Shown here: one piece after another, positions 51,652-62,081 of the stretch
How positions within the stretch are numbered: position 1 is the first letter of the stretch
How the letters are laid out: each line of letters opens with the position of its first letter
NCBI RefSeq assembly: GCF_031846385.1
Contig: NZ_JAVRHV010000001.1
Location: 186,001 to 250,000 of the forward strand
Length of the DNA stretch: 64,000 nt
Direction: 5' to 3'
Source: Urechidicola vernalis
GTDB taxonomy: Bacteria > Bacteroidota > Bacteroidia > Flavobacteriales > Flavobacteriaceae
Made by a program: the position numbers and the translations under genes
The notes under the pieces: model-generated
What the model was told of the DNA's origin: nothing
Databases searched by the model: none
Seen by the model: only the letters and a program-made list of their open reading frames with translations

Positions 51652-53340
51652 ATGAATTTAAATAAGATAAAATCAATTTACAATAAAGGATTGCTAATAA
51701 TAGGATTATTAGTGGTTACGACTGGTTGTTCGGATGAATTAGATTTAGAGCCAAAAAATAATTGGACAGGAGATAGTTTTTACCAAACAGAGAATGATAT
51801 TAATGCTGCATTAGCTGGTATTCATTCACATTTATCAAGTGGTAATGTGTTTGGTGGTGTAATACAACAAATGAATAGTGGTACCGATGAACAATACAAA
51901 TTAAAAAGTTGGAATGAAAATTATCCAACTGGTATCTATAAGCATAATGCTGCTTCGGTAGAAGTTAGAAATTTGTATGGTACCTTATACGGAGGTATTA
52001 ACAATGCCAATAATATGATTAAATATATAGATCCAACTAAATTCGAAGACGAGGCTGTGTATAATAATTATTTAGCCGAAGCCAGATTTTTGAGAGGTCT
52101 AATGTATTACCACCTTACTATTTGGTTTAATGAAGTTCCACTGAGACTAGAGCCATCGGAAGATCAAAGTTCAAATCATGTTGCGCCTTCGCCAGTTAAA
52201 GAAATCTATGAGCAAATTTTAGCAGATTTAACATTTGCAGCAGAAAATTTATATAGCGTTTCTGAGGGGGAATATGTACCTGGGCATGCTAACAGTGGAG
52301 CAGCGCATGCAATGTTGGCAAAGACATATTTAAAAGCAGCAGGATATCCATTGCAGGCTTCTGAGATAAATGGAAAAGATCCATACTTAGCGGCAAAAGA
52401 GCATTGTAGCATTATCATGGAAAGTGGAGACCATATGCTAAACCCTAGTTATAAAGATGTATTCTTAAATTATATTCAAAATAGATTTGATTTGAGCGAA
52501 ACATTATTTGAAATGGTTTATAGAAATGCCACTGATTTAGGGTTAAATATTGCTGGAAGAATTGGATCATATAATGGTTTATTCTATGGTATTAATGGGT
52601 CTAGAGTTAACGAACCTGTTTCTAGTCCAGAAATCACACCATCTCCTTTACATGAACTTTTGTATGAAGATAATGATAGTTTAAGAAAGCATTGGAATGT
52701 TCCAGCCTATGGTGCTAATAAAAATAGATGGAACCCAAATGGTGTTGTTGCGGAAAAAAACCCATTGGATTGGGGATATACTATTGGAAAATTTAGACGT
52801 TGGGATGCTGCCCATCCATGGGATCTTGATGCAACAAATGCAGCTTTGAAACCAGTTGTAACCATAGAAGCGCCTGAGCCTGTAAATCAACATTTCACTG
52901 GGATAAACTTCCCGCTTTTAAGATTTTCTGATGTGTTATTGATGTTTGCAGAAGCAGAGAACCAAATAAATGGTCCTACGGGGGAAGCTGTTTCGGCCAT
53001 TGATTTAGTTAGAGCAAGAGCAGGGTTAGAAGGATTGGCAACTGTTAAGCCAGAGGCCATTGCAGGAGCCGATGCTTTCTTTGATGAAATTGTAGATGAG
53101 CGATTTAGAGAGTTGTGTTTCGAGGGGCATAGAAAGCATGATTTAATTCGTTGGGGATTATTAGAAGAAAAACTTAAAGAAGGGTATGAGGCCATAATTT
53201 ATGAACCTGGATATAATGCTTCTCATGCGTTTAGGCATCGTGATTATGATAATTTCAATCCATCTATACACTTATCGCTGCCTTATCCAGAGCAAGAAGT
53301 ATTGATAAATAATTTGTTAGAGCAGAAAACAGGATGGTAA
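51652..53340 (+). CDS. susD: SusD/RagB-family lipoprotein
   Basis: 562 residues, lipoprotein signal (Cys after TTG, about residue 26). The helical TPR-like core includes NNANNMIKYID, EARFLRGLMYYHLTIWFNEVPL, YLKAAGY and, near the end, VDERFRELCFEGHRKHDLIRWG, the hallmark of the family. It forms the lid on SusC and helps capture the glycan. It follows susC by 5 nt. A strong terminator lies 80 nt downstream, ending the susCD transcript. Confidence 0.96.
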   Translation: MNLNKIKSIYNKGLLIIGLLVVTTGCSDELDLEPKNNWTGDSFYQTENDINAALAGIHSHLSSGNVFGGVIQQMNSGTDEQYKLKSWNENYPTGIYKHNAASVEVRNLYGTLYGGINNANNMIKYIDPTKFEDEAVYNNYLAEARFLRGLMYYHLTIWFNEVPLRLEPSEDQSSNHVAPSPVKEIYEQILADLTFAAENLYSVSEGEYVPGHANSGAAHAMLAKTYLKAAGYPLQASEINGKDPYLAAKEHCSIIMESGDHMLNPSYKDVFLNYIQNRFDLSETLFEMVYRNATDLGLNIAGRIGSYNGLFYGINGSRVNEPVSSPEITPSPLHELLYEDNDSLRKHWNVPAYGANKNRWNPNGVVAEKNPLDWGYTIGKFRRWDAAHPWDLDATNAALKPVVTIEAPEPVNQHFTGINFPLLRFSDVLLMFAEAENQINGPTGEAVSAIDLVRARAGLEGLATVKPEAIAGADAFFDEIVDERFRELCFEGHRKHDLIRWGLLEEKLKEGYEAIIYEPGYNASHAFRHRDYDNFNPSIHLSLPYPEQEVLINNLLEQKTGW

Positions 53341-53419
53341 AAATAAATAGTTAGTTTTTTTTAAATAGCTTTATCTGTTTGAGAGTATGAGTTAAGCTTT
53401 AGGATAAAGCCAAAAACAG

Positions 53420-53454
53420 CACCACTATTTGATTTATTTAAATAGTGGTGTTTT
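53420..53454 (+). terminator. terminator after susD
   Basis: CACCACTATTT (53420-53430) pairs perfectly with AAATAGTGGTG (53440-53450), followed by TTTT. It separates susCD from the enzyme operon that starts at 53774. Confidence 0.85.
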
Positions 53455-53618
53455 AAAACATATTTATATGAAATTACGCTATCGTATTAATTCCCTTTTA
53501 GCCATTATTTGAAATATTATGAATTCAATAGTGCTAAGTATTTAAATGGATTTTCAAACAAAAGAAATGAGTGATTAACTCAATAAATTAATTGGAGTTA
53601 GAAAACAAGTTGCCTTGA

Positions 53619-53685
53619 CCTATTTAACCCTATTTATTGCTCTCAAACACCCTATTTTTGATGTCAATTAATTCGATTTTTGTAC
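53619..53685 (+). promoter_or_regulatory. possible promoter region of the GH2/sulfatase operon
   Basis: CCTATTT recurs at 53619, 53629 and 53651 (10 and 22 bp apart), and GATTTTTG (53675-53682) matches seven of eight -7 positions, leaving a leader of about 85 nt. The spacing differs from promoters P1-P3, so a link to the HTCS is uncertain. The rest of 53341-53773 holds the susD terminator and nothing else seen. Confidence 0.3.
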
Positions 53686-53773
53686 AAAGGGTACATCTTA
53701 ACAACTAACATTAGTAACTTCTTAATTTAAGAAGATACACAAATTAAATGACTACCCAATAGTAGATTAATCA

Positions 53774-56278
53774 ATGAAAAAAATAAATAATAAAATAACA
53801 CTCACAAGTACGTTTAATCTAGTACTTTGTTTATGTGTGTTTGTTCAGTTGTCATGCTCACAATCAAGAATAAATACTCAAAGAGTATCACAATCTTTTA
53901 ATCAGGATTGGACCTTTGGAAAGGGAGAAATTGGATCTGAGTCTGAAATTGATTTCGATGATTCTTCTTGGAGAAAATTGGACTTACCACACGATTGGGC
54001 TATTGAAGGTCCATTTGATAAAAAACACGATACACGCACAGGAGGTTTACCAATTTACGGTACATCCTGGTATCGCAAAAATTTTACAATTGATGCCAAA
54101 CATAAAGGAAAACAAGTAACCGTAGAATTTGATGGCGTTATGAATAATGCCGAAATCTTTATTAATGGAGAGAAAGCAGGAGAAAGACCATTTGGGTATA
54201 TAAGTTTCGAAGTAGACCTTACTCCATATATAAAATTTGGACAAGAAAATATAATTGCAGTACGTGTCGATCCAAAAGAACTTTCTGCGCGTTGGTATCC
54301 TGGAGCGGGAATTTATAGAAATACATATTTAAATATTAAAAGCCCAGTTAATATAACTTACAATGGGACGTATATTACAACACCGATGGTATCAGAAACG
54401 GAGTCAGAAGTTGTAATTGAAACTACCATTGAAAATAAGCAAAACTTAAGGGGAAAGTATAGTTTACAAACTTCTATTCTAAATGCTAACGGAAAAGTGA
54501 TGGCTAAAAGTTCAATAGTTGTTAATTTGGAAAAAGAACTAATTGTAGTAGATAAAATTAAAGTTAGCAACCCTGTTTTATGGGATTTAGATAATCCACA
54601 TTTGTATACAGCAGAATCTGTATTATTGAAAAACGGAAGTCAAATCGATAATTATGAAACTACATTTGGAATCCGAACTATCAAGTATTCAAAAGAAAAA
54701 GGGTTCGAATTAAACGGAAATCAAGTTAAGTTTAAAGGTGTCTGTTTACATCACGATCTTGGACCTTTAGGAAGTGCAGTTAATTATCGCGCTACGGAGC
54801 GTCAATTAGAAATAATGAAAAGTATCGGTGTAAATGCGATAAGAACAAGTCATAATCCTCCATCAAAAGAGCAATTGGAATTATGTGATAAAATGGGAAT
54901 TCTAGTGCAATTAGAAGCATTTGACGAATGGGCAATAGCAAAAGTAGAAAACGGATATAACAAAATTTGGGATGAATGGCATGAGCGTGATTTACGCGAC
55001 ATGATTAAAAGAGATCGTAACCACCCTTCTGTTGTCATGTGGAGTATAGGAAATGAAATTAGAGAGCAAAGAAATAAAAAGGGCGCCGAAGTAGCAAAAC
55101 ACTTAGTCGCTATTTGCCATGATGAAGACCCTACAAGGCCAGTAACTGCAGGATTTAACAGTTATCCGCAATCTATTAAAAATGGATTGGCCGAAGCTGT
55201 AGATTTAGTTGGATTTAATTACAAAGCTACCCAGTACGATAAAGTTGTTAAAAACAATCCAAACTTTATTGTTTATGGTGCAGAAACGGCATCAACCGTA
55301 AGTTCAAGAGGAGTGTATCATTTGCCGGTTAAGAATTATGATAGACATGAATCTTTGCAAGTTTCGAGTTACGATATTATTAGTCCGCCTTGGGCATATC
55401 CACCAGATTTTGAAACCTATGCGCAAGAAACTATGCCGCATTCATTAGGTGAGTTTGTATGGACAGGTTTTGACTATTTAGGAGAACCAACTCCATATAA
55501 TGGTAGAGATAATGAGACACATGGTAAATGGGGTGGAGACTGGCCGTCGCGTAGTTCTTATTTTGGAATAGTAGATTTAGCTGGTTTTCCAAAGGATAGG
55601 TATTATTATTATCAAAGTAGGTGGACAGAAAAACCTATGGTTCACATTTTGCCGCATTGGAATTGGGAAAATTCAGAGCACAGAGAAATACCTGTTTATT
55701 GCTATACAAATGCAGAGGAGGCCGAATTATTTTTAAATGGTAAATCACTTGGTAAGAAAGTGATGGGTGTAGATAAAACAACAATTCCTGCTGAGTTTTC
55801 ATGGTGGAAAAAGCCTCAAACTACTTGGGAGTCACCATATAGATTAAACTGGAATGTAGCTTATGAGCCGGGAGAACTTAAAGTAGTTGCTTACAATGAT
55901 GGAAAGGCGGTAGCAGAGAAAATAATTGTAACTGCTGGTGAACCAGATCATATTGAATTAATTCCGGATAGAACAGAAATAGATGCAGACGGTTCGGACT
56001 TATCATTTGTAACTGTGAAAGTTGTAGATAAGGATGGTAACTTTTGCCCGCTTGCAGATAATTTAATCAATTTCAAAATTGATGGACCTGCTAGTATTGC
56101 GGCAGTGGGTAATGGTAATGCGGCAACAACTGAACCGTTTCAGGCAAATTATAGAAAAGCCTTTAATGGATTATGTATGCTAATTATTAAAAGTAAAAAA
56201 GGAGTATCCGGAGAAGTTAGTATTGAGGCTTCCTCTAATGGAATGACGAACGGAAATGTAAAAGTATTCACAAAATAA
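53774..56278 (+). CDS. GH2 glycoside hydrolase with C-terminal DUF4982 (beta-galactosidase type)
   Basis: 834 residues, lipoprotein-type signal (Cys after QLS). The order is jelly roll (FNQDWTFGKG, LPHDWAIEGPF), Ig-like domain, TIM barrel with RDRNHPSVVMWSIGNEI (acid/base Glu428) and YGAETAS (nucleophile Glu504), then GH2 C-terminal and DUF4982/invasin-like domains (AELFLNGKSLGKK; PDRTEIDADGSDLSFVTV). Relatives are mostly beta-galactosidases of algal galactan or pectin loci. It heads an operon of sulfatases and hydrolases with 4-35 nt spacing. Confidence 0.9.
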   Translation: MKKINNKITLTSTFNLVLCLCVFVQLSCSQSRINTQRVSQSFNQDWTFGKGEIGSESEIDFDDSSWRKLDLPHDWAIEGPFDKKHDTRTGGLPIYGTSWYRKNFTIDAKHKGKQVTVEFDGVMNNAEIFINGEKAGERPFGYISFEVDLTPYIKFGQENIIAVRVDPKELSARWYPGAGIYRNTYLNIKSPVNITYNGTYITTPMVSETESEVVIETTIENKQNLRGKYSLQTSILNANGKVMAKSSIVVNLEKELIVVDKIKVSNPVLWDLDNPHLYTAESVLLKNGSQIDNYETTFGIRTIKYSKEKGFELNGNQVKFKGVCLHHDLGPLGSAVNYRATERQLEIMKSIGVNAIRTSHNPPSKEQLELCDKMGILVQLEAFDEWAIAKVENGYNKIWDEWHERDLRDMIKRDRNHPSVVMWSIGNEIREQRNKKGAEVAKHLVAICHDEDPTRPVTAGFNSYPQSIKNGLAEAVDLVGFNYKATQYDKVVKNNPNFIVYGAETASTVSSRGVYHLPVKNYDRHESLQVSSYDIISPPWAYPPDFETYAQETMPHSLGEFVWTGFDYLGEPTPYNGRDNETHGKWGGDWPSRSSYFGIVDLAGFPKDRYYYYQSRWTEKPMVHILPHWNWENSEHREIPVYCYTNAEEAELFLNGKSLGKKVMGVDKTTIPAEFSWWKKPQTTWESPYRLNWNVAYEPGELKVVAYNDGKAVAEKIIVTAGEPDHIELIPDRTEIDADGSDLSFVTVKVVDKDGNFCPLADNLINFKIDGPASIAAVGNGNAATTEPFQANYRKAFNGLCMLIIKSKKGVSGEVSIEASSNGMTNGNVKVFTK

Positions 56279-56291
56279 AAAAGTAGAAATA

Positions 56292-57761
56292 ATGAAAAGA
56301 GGATATGTTTTAATTTTAATGATTGTCTTGTCGGTTGGGTTTTATTTTTTTACATCATTGAATACTGATAATAAAAAAGAAAAAACGGAGAATAGTAAAC
56401 CAAATGTGATCTATATTTTGGCTGATGATTTGGGTTATGGAGATTTGAGTTTAACGGGTCAAGATAAATTTGACACGCCTAATATTGACAAATTAGCTGT
56501 AGATGGTATGGTATTTACACAGCATTATTCAGGAGCTACAGTTTGTGCGCCGTCCCGTTCTACCTTGTTAACAGGGATGCATACAGGACATACCGTAATA
56601 AGAGGAAATAAAGAGGTAAGACCTGAAGGCCAGCACCCAATGCCAGCAAATACATATACAATGGCCGAAATGCTTCAAGAGGCTGGATACAAAACATCCG
56701 TTTATGGTAAATGGGGATTAGGATTCCCGGGCTCGGAAGGAGACGCAAACAACCAGGGATTTGATGAGTTTTTCGGTTATAATTGTCAGCGAGTTGCTCA
56801 CAACTATTATCCGTATCACTTATGGCACAATCAAGAAAAAATCATATTAAAAGGTAACGAAGGAAAAGGACAAGAAGTCTATGCCCCAGATTTAATTCAT
56901 GATAAAGCATTAGCATTTATCGAAGAAAATAAAGACGAATCATTCTTTATGTTTTACGCGTCTCCTTTGCCACATGCCGAGTTGTTATTACCAAATTCTT
57001 ACATGGAAAAATATAAAGGGAAATTAAATCCTGAAACGAAACATGTCGGTGTAGATGATGGACCAACGTACAAATTAGGAGGCTATGGTTCGCAAGATTA
57101 TCCTCATGCAGCCTTTGCTGGGATGATTAATCATTTAGATACTCAGGTAGGAGAAATAGTAAAAAAATTAGAAGAGTTAGGAATTGCAGACAATACAATT
57201 GTAGTTTTTACATCGGACAACGGACCCCATCGAGAAGGAGGAGCCGACCCCGACTATTTTAATAGTAACGGAATTTATAAGGGCTATAAAAGAGATTTGT
57301 ACGAAGGTGGAGTGCATGTGCCAATGATTGCGAAATGGCCCGGAAAGATAAAGGCCGGATCAACATCAGATCATATTTCTGCTTTTTGGGATATCATGCC
57401 TACACTTGCAGACATAACAGGGCAGAAATTAGATGATTCAATAGATGGAATTTCTTTTTCACCTACACTAACCGAAGTTGGAGTCCAAGAACAACATGAA
57501 TATTTGTATTGGGAATTTCACGAAAAAGGAGGAAGAACTGCCATTAGAAAAGGAAAATGGAAAGGGGTTAAGTATAACGTATTGAAAGATCCAAACGGAA
57601 TAATAGAATTGTATAATTTGGAACTAGATCCAGGAGAAGAAAATAATTTGGCGTCTAAGCATCCAAAATTAGTTAAGGAGTTGACAAAATTAATGCGAGA
57701 AGCCAGAACGCCTTCAGATATTTTTAAGTTTGAAGCACCGACTTTTTTAAATGTAGATTAA
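56292..57761 (+). CDS. S1-family sulfatase
   Basis: 489 residues, anchored or exported through an N-terminal hydrophobic segment (residues 4-20). Active-site signs are LADDLGYGDL, the formylglycine site VCAPSRSTLLTG (Cys85), KWGLGFPGSEG, a PLPHAELLLP block and FTSDNGPHREGG. The nearest groups are arylsulfatases acting on galactose- or glucosamine-sulfates, but the subfamily is not certain. It is 13 nt after the GH2 gene and 4 nt before the next sulfatase. Confidence 0.9.
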   Translation: MKRGYVLILMIVLSVGFYFFTSLNTDNKKEKTENSKPNVIYILADDLGYGDLSLTGQDKFDTPNIDKLAVDGMVFTQHYSGATVCAPSRSTLLTGMHTGHTVIRGNKEVRPEGQHPMPANTYTMAEMLQEAGYKTSVYGKWGLGFPGSEGDANNQGFDEFFGYNCQRVAHNYYPYHLWHNQEKIILKGNEGKGQEVYAPDLIHDKALAFIEENKDESFFMFYASPLPHAELLLPNSYMEKYKGKLNPETKHVGVDDGPTYKLGGYGSQDYPHAAFAGMINHLDTQVGEIVKKLEELGIADNTIVVFTSDNGPHREGGADPDYFNSNGIYKGYKRDLYEGGVHVPMIAKWPGKIKAGSTSDHISAFWDIMPTLADITGQKLDDSIDGISFSPTLTEVGVQEQHEYLYWEFHEKGGRTAIRKGKWKGVKYNVLKDPNGIIELYNLELDPGEENNLASKHPKLVKELTKLMREARTPSDIFKFEAPTFLNVD

Positions 57762-57765
57762 TTTA

Positions 57766-59190
57766 ATGATGTTTAATAAAGTCTATATTATAATAATTGG
57801 TTTAATGTTATTCGGGTGCATTTCTGCTCAGAATAACAAACCGAATGTCGTATTAATTCTGGTTGATGACATGGGCTGGACCGATCTTGGTAGTTTTGGA
57901 AGTGACTTGTATCAAAGTCCTAACATTGATAAACTCGCTGATGAAGGGGTACGATTTACAAATTCATATAGTTCATGTACGGTATGTTCGCCTACTAGGG
58001 CATCTATAGTTACAGGAAAATACCCGGCTAGATTAAATGTTACAGATTGGATAGAAGGACATAAATACCCATGGGCAAAATTAAATGTTCCGGATTGGAC
58101 TATGTATTTACCCGATGAGGAATATACCATGGCAGAGGCTTTTAAAGATGCGGGATATCAAACGGCTCATTTTGGAAAATGGCACTTAGGTGAAAAAGAA
58201 GAAAATTGGCCAGAAAATCATGGATTCGATATAAATGTTGGGGGCTGGTCTAGAGGAGCACCTAGACGAGATAAAGCAAAAGGATATACCGGCTATTTCT
58301 CTCCATACGGAAACCCGAGATTAGAGGATGGACCAGAAGGAGAGTATTTAACAGAAAGGTTAAGCAATGATGTTGTATCATATATTGACAAGAACGGTGA
58401 TTCACCGTTTTTTATCAATCTTTGGTTATATAATGTTCATACGCCACTTCAAGCCACACAGGATAAAATAGATAAATTCAAATCACTTGTTAATCCGAAC
58501 GCAAATCACAGAAATGCCACTTATGCAGCCATGGTTGAACATACAGACGAAGCTGTTGGTAAGATTATAACTAAATTAAAAGAAAAGAGCTTGTTAGAGA
58601 ACACAATTATCCTTTTCTCTTCGGATAATGGTGGGTTAATTGGAAAAAATCCTAAAAACCCTGTTACAAATAATACACCTTTGAGAACTGGTAAAGGCGA
58701 TATATACGAAGGAGGAGTTAAAATTCCAACTATAATTTATGCGCCAAATAGAATTGTTGGAGGTCAAGAAGTTGAAACGCCAATTATTTCAATGGATTAT
58801 TATCCAACCCTAATGGAGTTGACAGGTATTAAGTCAAGGAAGATTACAAGACAGACGGTTGATGGGAAAAGTGTTTTACCATTTATTAAAAAATCAAATT
58901 CAGAAAGAGAAGCTATTTTTTGGCATTACCCTCATTATCATCAAGAAGGCGGAGTTCCATATTCTGCAATTCGTTTAGGAGATTTCAAATTGATTGAGAA
59001 TTTCGAAAGTGATTCGTATGAATTGTATAATTTGAAGAACGATGTAGGAGAATCGATGAATATAATTGAAAATCATCCTGCCATTGCAGAGGATTTGAAG
59101 ATGAGACTATCGAAATGGAGAGATGAAGTTGGGGCGCAATACCCAACTAAAAACCAAAACTTTAATAAGGAAAAAGAACGTAAAAAGTAA
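57766..59190 (+). CDS. S1-family sulfatase
   Basis: 474 residues, exported (signal peptide ending CISAQN). Signs are LVDDMGWTDLGSFGS, the site VCSPTRASIVTG (Cys74), KWHLGEKEENWPE and FSSDNGG. The DDMGWTD plus CSPTR form is common in marine sulfatases of S1 subfamilies whose targets vary. The start may be ATG 57766 or 57769. The TAA stop overlaps the ATG of the next GH2 gene by one base (TAATG), so translation is coupled. Confidence 0.9.
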   Translation: MMFNKVYIIIIGLMLFGCISAQNNKPNVVLILVDDMGWTDLGSFGSDLYQSPNIDKLADEGVRFTNSYSSCTVCSPTRASIVTGKYPARLNVTDWIEGHKYPWAKLNVPDWTMYLPDEEYTMAEAFKDAGYQTAHFGKWHLGEKEENWPENHGFDINVGGWSRGAPRRDKAKGYTGYFSPYGNPRLEDGPEGEYLTERLSNDVVSYIDKNGDSPFFINLWLYNVHTPLQATQDKIDKFKSLVNPNANHRNATYAAMVEHTDEAVGKIITKLKEKSLLENTIILFSSDNGGLIGKNPKNPVTNNTPLRTGKGDIYEGGVKIPTIIYAPNRIVGGQEVETPIISMDYYPTLMELTGIKSRKITRQTVDGKSVLPFIKKSNSEREAIFWHYPHYHQEGGVPYSAIRLGDFKLIENFESDSYELYNLKNDVGESMNIIENHPAIAEDLKMRLSKWRDEVGAQYPTKNQNFNKEKERKK

Positions 59191-61628
59191 TGAAAAAAAT
59201 ACTCGTTTTAATAATATTGGTTCTTTTAGGAGCCTGTGTCGGAAGTAACAAAAGTAGCGCTCAGCAAAATCCTAGAGAGCGAGTATCAATAGATTTCGAT
59301 TGGAAATTTTCTTTGGGAGATATTGAAAACGCTTCTCAAGAACAGTTTAACGATGCTGATTGGAGACACCTAGATGTACCACATGATTGGAGTATTGAAG
59401 GAGAATACAACGAAAATAACCCTGCTGGAATTGCAGGGGCATATTTACCTACTGGTATTGGTTGGTATCGAAAAAATATTGAGATTGAGAATCTCGAAAA
59501 GGACGATAAGTATTTTGTAGAGTTCGATGGCGTTTACATGAATTCTGATGTTTATATAAACGGAAATCATTTAGGAAAAAGACCTTATGGATATATCAGT
59601 TTTTCTTATGATTTAACCCCATATTTAAAAGAAGGTACAAATAAGCTTGCTGTAAGAGTAGATAATTCAAAATCACCTAGCGGAAGATGGTACACAGGAT
59701 CAGGAATTTATCGTCATGTATGGTTAACAAAAACTTCTACTATTTATATACCTCAGTGGGGAACGGCGATAACGACATCAAACATTTCAGATTCAAGTGC
59801 CGACATAAAAATTAATGGTGATATAAAGAATGATGCTAAAAAAGATCAAGTTGTAGATGTAATTAGTATTATTTACGATGCTACTAATATTGCTATCGAT
59901 TCAACAAAAAGTACAGTTCAAATTAATAAAGATGGTTCTTTTGAGCAAAGCATTACAGTTAATAATCCAAAACTTTGGTCTCCTGATAGTCCAAACATGT
60001 ACAACTTAAAAACTAAGTTACTGGTTAATGGAATACTAATAGACACCTACACTACACCGTTTGGAATAAGATCTATTGAGTTAAATATAGATAAAGGTTT
60101 TTTACTAAATGGCGAGCCAATAAAATTTAAAGGCTTAAGTAATCACCACGATGCTGGCCCTGTGGGTGCTGCGGTACCGGATGATCTTTTATATAGCCGA
60201 TTAAAGTTGCTAAAAGACATGGGATGTAACGCACTTCGTACAACTCACAATCCATTTTCTCCAGAGTTTTACGCTTTGTGCGATACACTAGGAATAATGG
60301 TAATGGATGAAGCGTTTGATGGATGGTTCACCAAAAAGGCGGAATATGATTACGGAATTTATTTTAAGGAATGGTGGAAACGAGATTTAAAAGATTTTGT
60401 AAAAAGAGATCGCAATCATCCATCGGTAGTTATGTGGAGTGTTGGTAATGAAGTTCGAGGCTTTAAGGCTGAAGATCAAAAAGAAATTGTGAGTTACCTA
60501 AAAACAATTGATAGTTCAAGGCCAGTAACACAAGGTCGAGGTCATTTTGCGCCTTATGTTGATATAACAGGATTTAATGGCCATGGAGAACAAAAAGGAG
60601 TTTTAGAGAAGTTTCATAAAGAAAATCCAGATAAATTAATTATTGGAACAGAAATGACACACACCTTGCAAACTAGAGGTGTTTACAGAACTAAAACTTG
60701 GTATAGAACCAAAGACAATCCAGCACCATGGGAAAAACCAGCAGATTTTAAAAGGTTTGAGTCTAAAGTATATAAAATACCGGATTTAACCGAAAAAGAA
60801 GTTTTTCCTGGAATCACAAAAAAATACCAGTCATCGTACGATAATTCAATTGTTAGAATTGGAGTTAGAGACGATTGGAATCGTGTTGAAGCATTAGACT
60901 ATTATGTTGGAAACTTTAGATGGACTGGTTTTGACTATTTAGGAGAATCTTTTGGTTGGCCTGCAAGAACTGCAAATTTTGGTATTATAGATTTAGCCGG
61001 ATTCCCAAAAGACCACTATTATTTATATCAAAGTCTTTGGAGTGATAAACCGATGGTACATATGCTTCCACATTGGACGCATCCTGGCTACGAAGGTGTT
61101 GAAATACCTGTGGTTGTGTACACCAACTGTGAAAGTGCAGAATTATTTTTAAATGGAAAATCTTTGGGTGAAAAGAATATCACCTCTGAAAGACAAATTG
61201 TTTGGCAGGTGCCGTACAAATCCGGAGAGTTAAAAGTTGTTGCTAAGAATAATAGTAAACCGGTAGTTGAACAAATATATAACAGTGCAGAAATAGGCAC
61301 CAAAGTTCAATTAAAGGCAGACAAGGTAACTGTTAAACCAAATAAAACAGATGTTATTCAAATTGAAGTTGCTATTGTAGATAGTAAGAATGTTATTGTT
61401 CCAGAAGGCGATAACTTCGTTGAATTTGAAATTTCTGGACCTGCAAAATTACTTGGTGTAGAAAATGGTGATATACTAGATTTAGCACCTCACAAAGTAA
61501 TGAGCAGAAAGGCATTTAAAGGAAAATGTTTGTTATTGATTCAATCGACAGATGAAGGAGGAGAAATAGAAGTAAAAGCTTCTTCGCAAGGTTTACAAGA
61601 GTCAGTATTATCTGTTTTGTCGAAATAA
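59190..61628 (+). CDS. GH2 glycoside hydrolase with C-terminal DUF4982 (second copy type)
   Basis: 812 residues, lipoprotein signal (Cys after LGA). The same layout as the GH2 at 53774: FDWKFSLGD, VPHDWSIEG, RDRNHPSVVMWSVGNEV (acid/base Glu421), IIGTEMTHT (nucleophile Glu488) and the DUF4982/invasin-like end. The two are related but distinct, implying different linkages or sulfation states of the sugar. An extended loop between the nucleophile and the FRWTGFDYLGE segment (about 500-580) is longer here. Confidence 0.9.
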   Translation: MKKILVLIILVLLGACVGSNKSSAQQNPRERVSIDFDWKFSLGDIENASQEQFNDADWRHLDVPHDWSIEGEYNENNPAGIAGAYLPTGIGWYRKNIEIENLEKDDKYFVEFDGVYMNSDVYINGNHLGKRPYGYISFSYDLTPYLKEGTNKLAVRVDNSKSPSGRWYTGSGIYRHVWLTKTSTIYIPQWGTAITTSNISDSSADIKINGDIKNDAKKDQVVDVISIIYDATNIAIDSTKSTVQINKDGSFEQSITVNNPKLWSPDSPNMYNLKTKLLVNGILIDTYTTPFGIRSIELNIDKGFLLNGEPIKFKGLSNHHDAGPVGAAVPDDLLYSRLKLLKDMGCNALRTTHNPFSPEFYALCDTLGIMVMDEAFDGWFTKKAEYDYGIYFKEWWKRDLKDFVKRDRNHPSVVMWSVGNEVRGFKAEDQKEIVSYLKTIDSSRPVTQGRGHFAPYVDITGFNGHGEQKGVLEKFHKENPDKLIIGTEMTHTLQTRGVYRTKTWYRTKDNPAPWEKPADFKRFESKVYKIPDLTEKEVFPGITKKYQSSYDNSIVRIGVRDDWNRVEALDYYVGNFRWTGFDYLGESFGWPARTANFGIIDLAGFPKDHYYLYQSLWSDKPMVHMLPHWTHPGYEGVEIPVVVYTNCESAELFLNGKSLGEKNITSERQIVWQVPYKSGELKVVAKNNSKPVVEQIYNSAEIGTKVQLKADKVTVKPNKTDVIQIEVAIVDSKNVIVPEGDNFVEFEISGPAKLLGVENGDILDLAPHKVMSRKAFKGKCLLLIQSTDEGGEIEVKASSQGLQESVLSVLSK

Positions 61629-61686
61629 TAATTCGTTGATTATAAATTAAAAAAAAAATAATATTAATAATTAAATAAATAATATC

Positions 61687-62046
61687 ATGAAGAAAATAAC
61701 ACTTGTATTAGTATTCTTTGCATTCGCAATTTCCGGAACAGCGCAATCTAAAAATAATTATTATGAAGGTAGATTTGAGCGTGCAAAAGTATTTGCAAAA
61801 GTAGCAGCGGAAGAGTTTGATTTGACGGAAAAGCAAGAAAAAGAAGTATATGAACTTAAAGTAGCTCATTTTGAAGAGCAAAGTGCAGCAAATAAAAAGT
61901 ATAAAAAAGGTGAAATTACCGAAGAAGAAAAGAAAGCACCAAATAGAAAATTTGGTCAAGAATTTAAAAAATATCACGGTAAAAACTACCAAGAACTACA
62001 ACCTTTTTATGATAAAGTGAAAAAGGAAATGAAAAAATTGAATTAA
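61687..62046 (+). CDS. small exported helical protein, PUL-associated
   Basis: 119 residues: a signal peptide ending SGTAQ and then an almost entirely charged, helix-forming mature part (FERAKVFAKVAAEEFDLTEKQEKEVYEL..., KKAPNRKFGQEFKK). The FDLTEKQEKEV segment resembles the LTxxQ motif of Spy/CpxP-type periplasmic chaperones, but only loosely. It lies inside an enzyme operon between GH2 and esterase genes, so a role in envelope handling of secreted enzymes is possible. Function unknown. Confidence 0.65.
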   Translation: MKKITLVLVFFAFAISGTAQSKNNYYEGRFERAKVFAKVAAEEFDLTEKQEKEVYELKVAHFEEQSAANKKYKKGEITEEEKKAPNRKFGQEFKKYHGKNYQELQPFYDKVKKEMKKLN

Positions 62047-62081
62047 TTAGTAACAATTTATAAGCTCTAGTTAATTTAAAT

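Noticed and set aside
56240..56262. GGAATGACGAAC in the GH2 gene, resembling the end of the cusA repeat element
   Set aside because: It is ordinary coding sequence (NGMTNGN) with no matching GTCATTC end or spacing.
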